In this document: piece after piece, positions 6,675 to 13,656 of the stretch
Layout of the letters: each line of letters begins with the position of its first letter
Position numbering within the stretch: position 1 is the stretch's first letter
Origin: DAIOHQ01 sp036744635
Lineage (GTDB): Bacteria; Planctomycetota; Phycisphaerae; Tepidisphaerales; Tepidisphaeraceae
Direction of reading: 5' to 3'
DNA: 14,120 nucleotides
Assembly: GCA_036744635.1 (NCBI GenBank)
Contig: DAIOHQ010000117.1
Coordinates: 1-14,120, forward strand
Program-made: the position numbers and the translations under genes
The notes under the pieces: model-generated
Told to the model about the DNA's origin: nothing
Seen by the model: only the letters and a program-made list of their open reading frames with translations
Databases searched by the model: none

Positions 6675-7943
6675 TCAATTCCGTTTGTTGAGTTCAAGAT
6701 TCTTCGCGGCATTGTCTGACGGAGCGAGTCGGCAAACGACCTTAGCGACCTGCTTCACCTCATCCGGGTTAAGATCGAAATTAGCTTTGTACTGCCATTC
6801 GGGGAGGGCTCCGACCCTGCCCCTGCCGAATTCTTCTCCCATGTGAATGAATGGCTCGTTGGACAGAAAGAGAACGGAAGCGGGAGGCACCATGAAAGGA
6901 CAAAGCAGGAGCGTGGTGTCTTTGTCAGATGACGCCATTCCACGCACAGCATTCATAGGTGTAATGGGCCCAAAACCCCAAGGCCGCTTTGGATCTTCTC
7001 CGCCAACTGGACGGTAGAGTTTGTCAATGATGGTCCCATCAACCGCCTGCAGTTCCACTATCACGTTTAGCGTGTTGGACTGGCGAAGGATTCGCTTCAT
7101 CAAGTCCACGTCAAATATGTAGCAACGCCACCTGCTCGACTGTGCCTTCAAGTTCATTCGTTCGCACATTAGGATGCAACCCAACTTGGGATCTTGGTGG
7201 GGCGACTCATCGAAGAATTTCTGCGGCAGTTCCTTTCCTGAGAAATGGAACACCTTGATGCCGTGATCACCTTCTTTAGTAAGCTCATGCCGAACCGACG
7301 ACAATATTATCGGATCGGGTGCCAGAACGTCGAGCCCTCGCATCAATTCCTTGGCGAATATGAAATAAGCCTCCTGATCCACCGCGACTTGGACATCGAC
7401 ATTGAATTTCCCGGTTTTTTCGTCGTAGGCGGGCTTGCCTAGAATCTCCGTCTTCAACAGCCGCTCGGGGACATCCCGAAAGGCTTGTAGCACGGCATCT
7501 GCTCCATCCTTCGCCTGCTCCTTCTTGGTTACTGCCCGGCCGTATAGATCCTGTCCGTTTACCTCGACGACCGCGATGTCATTCGCCCGAACGGTTTCCA
7601 CGAGCTTTCCCCGGCGGACTTGGGCCTTGATGACCACGCCTGTCAGCCCTTCCGGCGTCGATCGAGGCTTGCCGATCACATGGTACTGCTCGACGAAGCC
7701 GTCCGACAACGTCAGAATCTTATCTCGCACGAGTTCATCGTTTTCCACGAGGGTCTCAGCCGAGACAAATGCCCCGATCGCCTGACGGACAGCGTTGGAT
7801 AGTGCATCCTTTTCCGCATCTTTCCCAGTCTTGCCGATACCTGCGGCAACCACCGAAACGACTGAAGACTGTGTCGTTTGTGCATTCGCCCAAGCCGAAG
7901 CCACCGCCAACAGGATGAGCACGCAGAGCACGCATCGATGCAT
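6675..7943 (-). CDS. Exported FlgT-N/LPP20-like protein, first gene of the cluster
   Basis: The 422-residue product begins at the ATG at 7943 with AAAGAGA upstream; a TTG six codons earlier is less likely. Residues 1-21 are a signal peptide (…AVASAWANA). Residues about 28-125 fit the FlgT N-terminal/LPP20 pattern: VVAAGIGKTGKDAEKDALSN, AVRQAIGAFV, then a D-K-I-L-T-L-S-D-G-F-V-E-Q-Y helix-to-strand stretch and GVVIKAQVRRGKL. Residues 160-210 form another strand-helix unit (GKFNVDVQVAVDQEAYFIFAKEL). The rest (210-422) is unassigned, with several cysteines (C256, C260, C274, C348, C404). FlgT is part of the Vibrio flagellar H ring, but no flagellar gene is in this window, so an H-ring role is not implied. 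A 113 bp gap follows to the next gene start. Confidence 0.82.
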   Translation of the reverse strand: MHRCVLCVLILLAVASAWANAQTTQSSVVSVVAAGIGKTGKDAEKDALSNAVRQAIGAFVSAETLVENDELVRDKILTLSDGFVEQYHVIGKPRSTPEGLTGVVIKAQVRRGKLVETVRANDIAVVEVNGQDLYGRAVTKKEQAKDGADAVLQAFRDVPERLLKTEILGKPAYDEKTGKFNVDVQVAVDQEAYFIFAKELMRGLDVLAPDPIILSSVRHELTKEGDHGIKVFHFSGKELPQKFFDESPHQDPKLGCILMCERMNLKAQSSRWRCYIFDVDLMKRILRQSNTLNVIVELQAVDGTIIDKLYRPVGGEDPKRPWGFGPITPMNAVRGMASSDKDTTLLLCPFMVPPASVLFLSNEPFIHMGEEFGRGRVGALPEWQYKANFDLNPDEVKQVAKVVCRLAPSDNAAKNLELNKRN

Positions 7944-8164
7944 AGGAATCTCTTTCACCAAGCCCGACTCGCGGATCGCTGCTATTCATTTCCCCGATGG
8001 AATGCAGGTGTTGCTGATTGGATTCACCCATTCCCCGATCGGACTGATGGAGCAGACACGCCCGGCCAGATTCAGTTAGCAATCATCGCTGCGCCATCCG
8101 CGGCACGAACCGCGGCCGGTTGAATCCGGAGCTGTTGGACGTGCGATCAACTCCACGCGCAGCC

Positions 8165-8192
8165 ATGCTAGAGCTCGATTCAGGACTGTCAA
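8165..8192 (-). promoter_or_regulatory. Putative promoter for the LPP20-like cluster
   Basis: On the minus strand, TTGACA (8192-8187) and TAGCAT (8170-8165, 4/6 match) are spaced by 16 bp. The predicted leader to the first gene at 7943 would be about 215 nt. It lies in the 487 bp divergent region 7944-8430, where I see no gene. Confidence 0.4.
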
Positions 8193-8244
8193 GTCTAAAA
8201 AACTGCGCCCGCTGGAGAAATTTGGGAATGTGGGGAAAATTTAG

Positions 8245-8273
8245 TGGACTTGGGCCGGAGGTTCTGCTACACT
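8245..8273 (+). promoter_or_regulatory. Putative extended -10 promoter for the RRM protein gene
   Basis: TGGACT (8245-8250) is followed after 17 bp by TACACT (8268-8273), which has TGC directly before it, an extended -10 feature. The predicted leader to the start codon at 8431 is about 150 nt. A small hairpin, GGCCA (8354-8358) with TGGCC (8363-8367), followed by TCTTTCTCTT, lies within it. Confidence 0.4.
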
Positions 8274-8430
8274 GCCCGTCGGTAAGTTCGACTGAGTGCT
8301 CGGTACGCATGTTATTTGGCACCTATCTCTCGATCGCACCCTACCAAAACCTGGGCCAGAGTTGGCCTCTTTCTCTTCAGATCCGGAAAGTAAAACGAGG
8401 ATTCATTGGCCCGGTATCAGGAGATTGAAC

Positions 8431-8754
8431 ATGGGCACGAAGTTGTATGTCGGAAATCTGAGCTACGATACGACCAGCTCGGATTTGGAACAGTTGTTTT
8501 CCCAGCATGGGACGGTCAGCAGCGCTGAAATCATCAGCGATCGCGACACCGGCCGCAGCAAGGGATTTGGATTCGTCCAGATGGGCAATGACGCCGAAGC
8601 ACAGGCGGCGATTGCCGCTCTGAACGGCCAGGAACACGGCGGCCGCGCGCTGACCGTGAACGAAGCCCGTCCGCGTGAAGAGCGCCCGCGTGGCGGCGGC
8701 GGTGGCGGCGGCGGCGGTGGTGGCGGCGGCTACGGCGGCGGCGGACGCTACTAA
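8431..8754 (+). CDS. Glycine-rich RRM RNA-binding protein
   Basis: The 107-residue protein has one RNA recognition motif: RNP2 is LYVGNL (5-10) and RNP1 is KGFGFVQM (44-51), with the aromatic residues that stack on RNA intact (Y6, F46, F48). A short basic linker (PREERPRG) leads into a tail of consecutive glycines ending YGGGGRY. This is the plan of bacterial glycine-rich RRM proteins (cyanobacterial Rbp type), which bind single-stranded RNA and are often cold-induced. AGGAG seven bases before the ATG at 8431 fixes the start; an earlier in-frame ATG at 8296 runs through the leader. The GGC-rich tail is repetitive at the DNA level, which bears on the assembly gap just downstream. Confidence 0.94.
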   Translation: MGTKLYVGNLSYDTTSSDLEQLFSQHGTVSSAEIISDRDTGRSKGFGFVQMGNDAEAQAAIAALNGQEHGGRALTVNEARPREERPRGGGGGGGGGGGGGYGGGGRY

Positions 8755-8796
8755 GCTTCTTCGCTCGTTAAAAGATTAAGCAAAATCTTTATGAAG

Positions 8797-8824
8797 GGCC
8801 TCGGTAGCGAAAGCTGCCGGGGCC
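8797..8824 (+). terminator. Hairpin after the RRM gene, abutting the sequence gap
   Basis: GGCCTCGGTAGC (8797-8808) pairs with GCTGCCGGGGCC (8813-8824) over 12 bp with two wobble pairs around a GAAA tetraloop. The sequence then breaks into Ns where a T-run would be expected. A weaker AT-rich hairpin, AAAGATT (8771-8777) with AATCTTT (8784-8790), precedes it. Confidence 0.55.
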
Positions 8825-8834
8825 NNNNNNNNNN
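8825..8834. other. Run of ten N: assembly gap of unknown true length
   Basis: Exactly ten N separate the hairpin after the first RRM gene from glycine-codon repeats of a different coding end. Ten is a typical placeholder length, so missing sequence is likely larger. Confidence 0.9.
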
Positions 8835-8835
8835 C

Positions 8836-8919
8836 GGCGGCTACGGCGGCGGCAGCGGTGGTGGCGGCGGTGGCCGCAGCAGTGGCGGCGGCGGCGGCGG
8901 TGGCCGCGGCCGTTATTGA
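8836..8919 (+). CDS. 3' end of a second glycine-rich RNA-binding protein gene (5' part lost in the gap)
   Basis: From 8836 the frame encodes 27 residues of Gly with Tyr, Ser and Arg (GGYGGGSGG…GRGRY) before TGA at 8917-8919. The ending RY matches the end of the complete RRM protein just upstream, but the order of Gly, Ser and Arg differs, so it is not simply the same copy. A strong terminator follows. The most likely reading is a tandem paralogue whose RRM domain is missing from the assembly. The alternative is a misjoined contig end from elsewhere. The RRM itself cannot be seen here. Confidence 0.65.
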   Translation, partial: GGYGGGSGGGGGGRSSGGGGGGGRGRY

Positions 8920-8942
8920 TCGCAATCTAACAATCAACCAAG

Positions 8943-8980
8943 AGGAGATCGCGCTTCGGCGCGGTCTCCTTCTTGTTTGC
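8943..8980 (+). terminator. Rho-independent terminator after the second RRM-type gene
   Basis: AGGAGATCGCGC (8943-8954) pairs with GCGCGGTCTCCT (8959-8970) over 12 bp with one wobble pair around a TTCG tetraloop, followed by TCTTGTTT. It lies 23 bp after the stop codon. From here to 9275 I see no gene, only the palindrome and inverted repeat listed separately. Confidence 0.9.
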
Positions 8981-9056
8981 GCTGTGCGGGGGATCTGCTT
9001 ATGCCAGGAACTGATGCGGCTTCCACTCCATCCGTGCGCTTGTGAAATGATCAAGT

Positions 9057-9076
9057 CTCCGCATGTACATGCGGAG
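9057..9076. repeat. Perfect 20-bp palindrome
   Basis: CTCC, then GCATGTACATGC, then GGAG form a perfect palindrome with no loop. It lies between the convergent ends of the RRM region and the ctp gene. It could be an operator-like site or a dispersed repeat; it has no strong T-run on either side. Confidence 0.7.
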
Positions 9077-9123
9077 CTCTTTGAGGGGGCGTAGCGCTCA
9101 TTTTTGGCGATGCCACTCCCGGT

Positions 9124-9171
9124 CCCCTCGCCCACGTACGCGTGGAAGAGGGTGGGGGTGAGGGCGAGGGG
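9124..9171. repeat. GC-rich inverted repeat between convergent genes
   Basis: CCCCTCGCCC (9124-9133) is perfectly complementary to GGGCGAGGGG (9162-9171). A nested stem, CCACG (9132-9136) with CGTGG (9141-9145), closes a TACG loop. It resembles the GC-rich dispersed hairpins found in many GC-rich genomes and could also end ctp transcription. Confidence 0.6.
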
Positions 9172-9275
9172 GCCGGAAAAAGACGGTTGCCAAAAACATG
9201 CGCTGCACCCTCTTTGAGGTCGGCGCTCGACTCAACCCAGGCGTGCAGGGATGTCCGAATCAGGGGGAAAGCGTA

Positions 9276-10733
9276 TCACTCCGCTTTCTGCGTGCTCGGC
9301 TGGGTAACCGGCGCGGGCGCTGGCACTGTCGCCGGCTGCGTCACCGCGGGCGTCGGCTGCGTGGTTTCCACCCGCTTGCTCCGGTCTCCCTGCAGCACCA
9401 CCAGCGCCACCATGGTGTCGATGGCGCGCTGAAGCTGCGGATCGGTCGGCTGGCTGGTCGCGGCCGCCGGTTGGGTTGACGTGACCGTCGTGGGCGCCTG
9501 CGTCGTCGCCTTGGGCAGCAGCGGCCGGCGCATCAATTCCGACTCATACCGTGCCTGCATCGCGATCCGCTCCTGGTTGGGATCCATCGGCACGATGATC
9601 TGCGGCAGCACGCCCCAGTCGGTGGCATCCTTGCGGCGATGCACCAGCCGGCCGCTGGGCAGGTAGTAATACGCCACCGTCAGCTTCAGTTCCCCACCCT
9701 TGGATTCCAGGCCGATCAACTCCTGCACCGATCCCTTGCCATAGGTGCGCTGGCCGATCACCACCGCGCGATGGTTGTCCATCAAGCTGCCGGCCACGAT
9801 TTCCGAGGCGCTGGCCGAGTGCTCGTTGACCAGCACGATCATCGGGAAATAGGGCAGGGTGCCCGCCGCCGTCGCGGTTTCGATGTGCTCCGGCCGGTTG
9901 CGCCCCTTGGTGCTGACGATCACGCCTTTGTCGATGAACATGTCGATCAGCGCCACCGCCTGATCCAGCCGCCCGCCGGGATTGAAGCGCAGATCGAGGA
10001 TCAGCCCGTTCATCCCCTGCTCCATCAGCCCAGCCCCGGCCTCCTTGCTGCCGACCAGCACATCTTTGACCCGGTCGGCGGTGTCGGGCGTGAACTGGGT
10101 GATGCGCATGTAGGCAATCTTCGGATCATCGCAACAGTAGTAATCCCAGCTATTCTCCTTGGTCCGGCCGTATCCCTTGACCGTCGGCACGACGATCTCT
10201 TCCCGCTTCATCTTCAGCTCGGCCTCTTCGCCGGTGGCGTGCTTCACCGTCAGCGTCACCTCCGAGCCCAGCTTCCCGCCCACTTTCTTGATCACCTCCG
10301 GCAGCTTCAGCCCTTCGATCGACTCGCCGTTGACTTTCAAAATGATGTCGCCGGCCATCACGCCGGCCTTGAACGCCGGGCTGCCGTCGATCGGCGTCAC
10401 CACCTCGACCTGCCCGTTGTCGGTCTGGTTGAGCTGAATCCCCACGCCCTTGAAGCTCCCCTCGAGCATGCGGTCGAAATCCTCCTGCTTGGCGGCCGGG
10501 ATGTAGACGCTGAACGGATCGAGCTGCCCCAGCATCCCGTCGATCGCCCCTTCGCGCAGCTTCTGCTCATCGACCGGCTCGACGTAGTTGTTGGCCACCT
10601 GGCGGTGAATGTCGACCAGCGTGCGCACGAACGAATAGTCGTCGTCACGCTGCGCCATCGACCCCTGCAGATTAAACGCCAGCAGCGCCAGCAATACCAC
10701 GCTCACCAGCCACGCAGTCTTCTCACGGTTCAT
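9276..10733 (-). CDS. S41-family carboxyl-terminal processing protease (CtpA type)
   Basis: The 485-residue protein has a signal anchor (hydrophobic 8-22), an N-terminal helical region, a PDZ domain (about 95-175, with GVGIQL and GDIILKVNGESI) and the S41 catalytic domain. The catalytic pair is S308 in SASASE and K333 in TYGKGSVQ, spaced 25 residues as in this family. LDLRFNPGG (247-255) is the conserved substrate-site strand. It is a periplasmic serine protease that trims or degrades proteins from their C-termini. A Thr/Gln/Pro/Ala-rich region (about 410-485) forms an unusual low-complexity tail. The ATG at 10733 has GGAG four bases upstream. It lies 210 bp downstream of the 744-residue protein gene on the same strand. 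Confidence 0.95.
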   Translation of the reverse strand: MNREKTAWLVSVVLLALLAFNLQGSMAQRDDDYSFVRTLVDIHRQVANNYVEPVDEQKLREGAIDGMLGQLDPFSVYIPAAKQEDFDRMLEGSFKGVGIQLNQTDNGQVEVVTPIDGSPAFKAGVMAGDIILKVNGESIEGLKLPEVIKKVGGKLGSEVTLTVKHATGEEAELKMKREEIVVPTVKGYGRTKENSWDYYCCDDPKIAYMRITQFTPDTADRVKDVLVGSKEAGAGLMEQGMNGLILDLRFNPGGRLDQAVALIDMFIDKGVIVSTKGRNRPEHIETATAAGTLPYFPMIVLVNEHSASASEIVAGSLMDNHRAVVIGQRTYGKGSVQELIGLESKGGELKLTVAYYYLPSGRLVHRRKDATDWGVLPQIIVPMDPNQERIAMQARYESELMRRPLLPKATTQAPTTVTSTQPAAATSQPTDPQLQRAIDTMVALVVLQGDRSKRVETTQPTPAVTQPATVPAPAPVTQPSTQKAE

Positions 10734-10852
10734 GTTGCTCCAGGGAAAACGAGAGCTTCATTGTATCCCCGGCCGTCATGCGGGGGAAGGATGGGAACCA
10801 AGCCGCAAATTGAACGGAGGTGTAGCCCTCGAATGCGGCGTCCCACTGGTGA

Positions 10853-10881
10853 CACGGGCTACCGGCGGCTACCCGCCCGTG
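10853..10881. repeat. Short inverted repeat upstream of ctp
   Basis: CACGGGC (10853-10859) pairs with GCCCGTG (10875-10881) around a 15-base loop. It lies in the 210 bp region between the two same-strand genes, where I see no gene and no convincing promoter. It looks like a dispersed GC-rich intergenic repeat. Confidence 0.4.
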
Positions 10882-10943
10882 CGCAAGAAGCGCAGCGCGA
10901 ATGCGGAATTTCGTGGCGGAAAGAAGATGGTTGCAATCCGCAG

Positions 10944-13178
10944 TTACTGCTTCTTCAGCTTCACTTCAAAATCCTGCTCGTTGCTTTCGTGCGCCACCGT
11001 GGAATCGACGTGCTGATACCCCGGCGCCTCCACCCGGATATGCGCCGCGTCGGCCGGAATCGCCGAAAAATCCATCTCCCCCGTCTTCGCCAGCGTCTGC
11101 GATGCGCACGGGACCCATTGTATCTCCCCATTGGTCAGCACGTTTCCCATATACACCATCGCCGTTGTGATCGCCTTTCCCGTCGCCGCATCCGTCACCT
11201 TCACCTGAATGTGCCAAAGCGGCAGCAGCTTCGCCTCCCGCTCCTCCTCGCCCGGCATGAAAACATCGGAATACATCATCAGCCGCTTGTGTGCGATCAT
11301 CACCCTCACCTTCGACGGCGGCGCCCCATCCCAACTGAAATGCCCCTCATCATCGGCCTTGCCGCGATACGGCCGGGCGAACTCCGGCGACTGCACCGAC
11401 ACATCCGCCCCCGCCAGCCCCTTCCCTTCCACATCCACCGCCCGCAGCCGCAGCACCCGCGGAGTCTGCAGCTTGATCTCCACCTCTCCCATCTTGCTGG
11501 CGAATTGCAGCGCCTCCCCGCGCGGCGCAAATCCCTTCGCCTCCACGTAAATCTGCGCCTCGCCCGACCGCGTGTTCTTGATCGCGAATTTCCCCTCCGC
11601 ATCCGTCTTTCCAACCGGCACAATCTTCCCCGGCCGTATGACCACGTCCATCACAATCGCCCCCGGCGTCAAATCCTTTCCCGCGTCGGGATGCACGTGC
11701 CCCAAAAACAGCGCCGCATCCGCCACCGGCTTGTCCGCCGGATCGACCACCCGCCCGCTCACGTCCACCCCTCGGTACATCACCGTCTTGGCCGTCAAGT
11801 TCCGCAGCTCCCCCAGTTCCGGCGTGGCCGTCTGCCCGAAATCCGTGTCGCTGACATAATCAGCGTGCATGAACCGCATGTAGACATGGTCAAGTCGCGG
11901 CAGCGGCGGCGTCTTCCAGCGCCCTTCCCCATCCGTGAACAGCGCCAGCCGCTCGACGCCCTCCCCGGCATATCCGATGAAGTCGATCTGCGCCTTTTCG
12001 ATCGGCTTGCCCTCTTCGTTCAACACCACCCCGCCGTACGGCGCAGCGTGGCTGATCTTCAGCGCCATCGGCCGGTCCAGCCCGGCCTGAAACGGCGCCG
12101 GCGGCAGCTTGCCATATCCCTCCGCATCGACTTCCACGAAGTGCCGATGCGCCTCGTTCATCAGCGGCGTGATCGTCACATTTCCCTCGGCATCGGTCTT
12201 TTTCGAGCGGGCAAAATTCACCCGCTCACCGTCCACCGTGACGGTGGCCCCTTCCACCGCCGCGCCCTGCCGATCGGTAACGGTGAACATTGCCGGCTTA
12301 TCATCCCCCAGCGCCTCCGCCTTGGCGTCGGCCGGCGTCTCAAACCACATCGCGATCAGCTCATACTTCCCCGCCTTCCCCGCCGGACAGGTCGACACCC
12401 GGAAGTTGGTGCAGATGCCCTGTTTTTTTATCTTGGCGATGTCAAAGCGCGCCTCGTGTTCCTTGTCATCCCCCTTCACATCCGGAAGCCCCCAGGGCGT
12501 AAATCCCCCGCCCGCCGGCCCGGTGCCATTGTCGATCCACACGTGATACCACGGCCGCCGAGCCATGTTCGCATCCGACTTGTAGCGAATCGCCACCGTC
12601 GAATACCGCCCCATATCCACCGGCAAGTTCAGGTTCGTTCCCCACAGCATCATGCGCTCGGGATTGTTCACCGTGAAAACCATGCGGTCCTTCACGTACT
12701 CCTGCGCGATCGATTCGGCCTGCTGCACCGGCGCATCCGCCCAGCGCATCACGTACCAGGTCCGGTCCAGATTGATCACCACCGCCCGCTCCGGCGCCAG
12801 CGCCTTGTAGTCCGTAAACTCCGGCTCCACCGGCGGCGCGGGCGCAATGACCGGCGCCGGCGCAACGACCACCGCCGGCGCCTTCACGACCACTGGCGCC
12901 TTTACGATCTCCGGCGCCTTCACAACCTCCGGCGCCTTCACAACCTCCGGCGCCTTGACGATCTCCGGCGCCTTGGCTTGCTGCGGCCGACGTATCGGCG
13001 GCGTCACCGCCACCGGCGTCGGCTGCACACTTTCCTCAACCGCCGGCGCCACCACCAACACCCGCGGATTCCCCGACATCGCATATTCCCGCCACTGCCA
13101 CCATGCCGTGATCCCCGCCCCTATCAGCAACGCCGCCGAGACCCCAATTCCCACCACCATCCGTGCCCGTGCGTTCAT
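10944..13178 (-). CDS. Single-TM envelope protein with KAPEVV spacer and carboxypeptidase-regulatory-like modules
   Basis: The 744-residue product starts at the ATG at 13178, with GGGAG five bases upstream. One membrane helix (about 7-27) anchors it, followed by a Pro/Val-rich spacer (38-118) that contains six KAPEVV-type repeats (69-104). Residues about 131-282 look like a beta-sandwich ligand-binding domain (WYHVWIDNGTGP, RFDIAKIKKQ). After this come about five modules of the carboxypeptidase-regulatory/Cna-B-like type, seen from repeated G-x-V-x-D-x-x-G-x-P and TDAEG motifs (near 296-378, 379-465, 470-572, 573-650 and 655-742). The protein is probably exposed to the periplasm. No enzymatic motif is visible, so binding or scaffolding is the best guess. 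It precedes the ctp gene and may be co-transcribed with it. Confidence 0.85.
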   Translation of the reverse strand: MNARARMVVGIGVSAALLIGAGITAWWQWREYAMSGNPRVLVVAPAVEESVQPTPVAVTPPIRRPQQAKAPEIVKAPEVVKAPEVVKAPEIVKAPVVVKAPAVVVAPAPVIAPAPPVEPEFTDYKALAPERAVVINLDRTWYVMRWADAPVQQAESIAQEYVKDRMVFTVNNPERMMLWGTNLNLPVDMGRYSTVAIRYKSDANMARRPWYHVWIDNGTGPAGGGFTPWGLPDVKGDDKEHEARFDIAKIKKQGICTNFRVSTCPAGKAGKYELIAMWFETPADAKAEALGDDKPAMFTVTDRQGAAVEGATVTVDGERVNFARSKKTDAEGNVTITPLMNEAHRHFVEVDAEGYGKLPPAPFQAGLDRPMALKISHAAPYGGVVLNEEGKPIEKAQIDFIGYAGEGVERLALFTDGEGRWKTPPLPRLDHVYMRFMHADYVSDTDFGQTATPELGELRNLTAKTVMYRGVDVSGRVVDPADKPVADAALFLGHVHPDAGKDLTPGAIVMDVVIRPGKIVPVGKTDAEGKFAIKNTRSGEAQIYVEAKGFAPRGEALQFASKMGEVEIKLQTPRVLRLRAVDVEGKGLAGADVSVQSPEFARPYRGKADDEGHFSWDGAPPSKVRVMIAHKRLMMYSDVFMPGEEEREAKLLPLWHIQVKVTDAATGKAITTAMVYMGNVLTNGEIQWVPCASQTLAKTGEMDFSAIPADAAHIRVEAPGYQHVDSTVAHESNEQDFEVKLKKQ
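12867..12974 (-). repeat. Six in-frame 18-bp repeats encoding KAPEVV
   Basis: The units encode KAPEIV, KAPEVV, KAPEVV, KAPEIV, KAPVVV and KAPAVV (residues 69-104 of the 744-residue protein). The core AAGGCGCCGGAG is nearly unchanged in the first four units, which suggests recent slippage or expansion. Lys-Ala-Pro repeats typically make stiff, extended spacers, as in TonB. Confidence 0.85.
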
Positions 13179-13294
13179 CGTCGCTCCCAAAAGCCGCCGG
13201 CGGAAATCCACCCGCCCCAATCCGCTCCCGCAAAATTCATGATACCGCGCAATGCCGCCCCGCCCCCCAGTGTCGTTGAAATTTTTTTGCCTGC

Positions 13295-13400
13295 ATGAGC
13301 TAAGGGGGAATGAGCTAAGGAACGGATGAGCTAAGCGGGACACTCCTGCTTAAATGAGATGAGCTAAGCGCGATGAGCTAAGCGGGACACTCCTGCTTAA
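13295..13400. repeat. Cluster of five ATGAGCTAAG words and two identical hairpins
   Basis: ATGAGCTAAG occurs at 13295, 13310, 13326, 13359 and 13373. Two of these extend into the identical 29-base segments 13325-13353 and 13372-13400, each folding into the hairpin TAAGCGGGA-CAC-TCCTGCTTA with one wobble pair. The cluster fills the 254 bp between two same-strand genes. It resembles REP-type elements or a terminator array rather than a gene. Confidence 0.75.
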
Positions 13401-13432
13401 CCAGTTGGAGTCTCCCCCTTGCCTCACCTGCA

Positions 13433-13633
13433 TTAGTGTCTGGCCTTCCGCGACGGCAGCTTGGCGAGTGCCGCATCGATCTCCGGCATCCCGTCATCCG
13501 CCACCAGATCACCGCGGCGATATTCCCGCATGTCGGTCGATCCTTCGGTCGTCGCACGGATGCGCACGTTTCCACCCGCGTCCCAGTCCGTGTCGATCAG
13601 CGTGAGTTTGGTCCCAAATCGGCTGAAGATCAT
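13433..13633 (-). CDS. Small protein of unknown function
   Basis: The 66-residue product starts at the ATG at 13633 with AGGAG seven bases upstream, the best support that it is real. It begins MIFSRFGTKLTLIDTD and has a mixed charged sequence (REYRRGDLVADDG near 36-48) ending in basic residues. There is no signal peptide, membrane segment or motif that I recognise. Its start is 23 bp after the stop of the next small gene upstream, so the two are probably one operon. Composition is less GC-rich by eye than in the large gene downstream. Confidence 0.6.
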   Translation of the reverse strand: MIFSRFGTKLTLIDTDWDAGGNVRIRATTEGSTDMREYRRGDLVADDGMPEIDAALAKLPSRKARH

Positions 13634-13656
13634 CGTCGTTCTCCTGGAATGAAACA

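Noticed and set aside
8083..8322. Small minus-strand open frame in the divergent promoter region
   Set aside because: No ribosome binding site or recognisable protein features; it covers both promoter candidates.
8296..8430. In-frame 5' extension of the RRM gene
   Set aside because: The upstream residues are not conserved-looking, and the ATG at 8431 has a strong ribosome binding site directly before the RRM fold.
12867..12974. Possible CRISPR or satellite array
   Set aside because: The 18-bp units are in frame and encode a regular KAPEVV peptide inside a real gene.
9639..13298. Very long open frame on the + strand (over 1200 codons)
   Set aside because: It is antisense to the ctp and modular-protein genes. 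The protein is dominated by Arg, His and Pro, typical of an antisense frame in GC-rich coding DNA, and shows no domain.
13295..13400. Possible CRISPR array
   Set aside because: The repeats are short and irregularly spaced, two copies share the same flanking sequence, and no cas gene is present.
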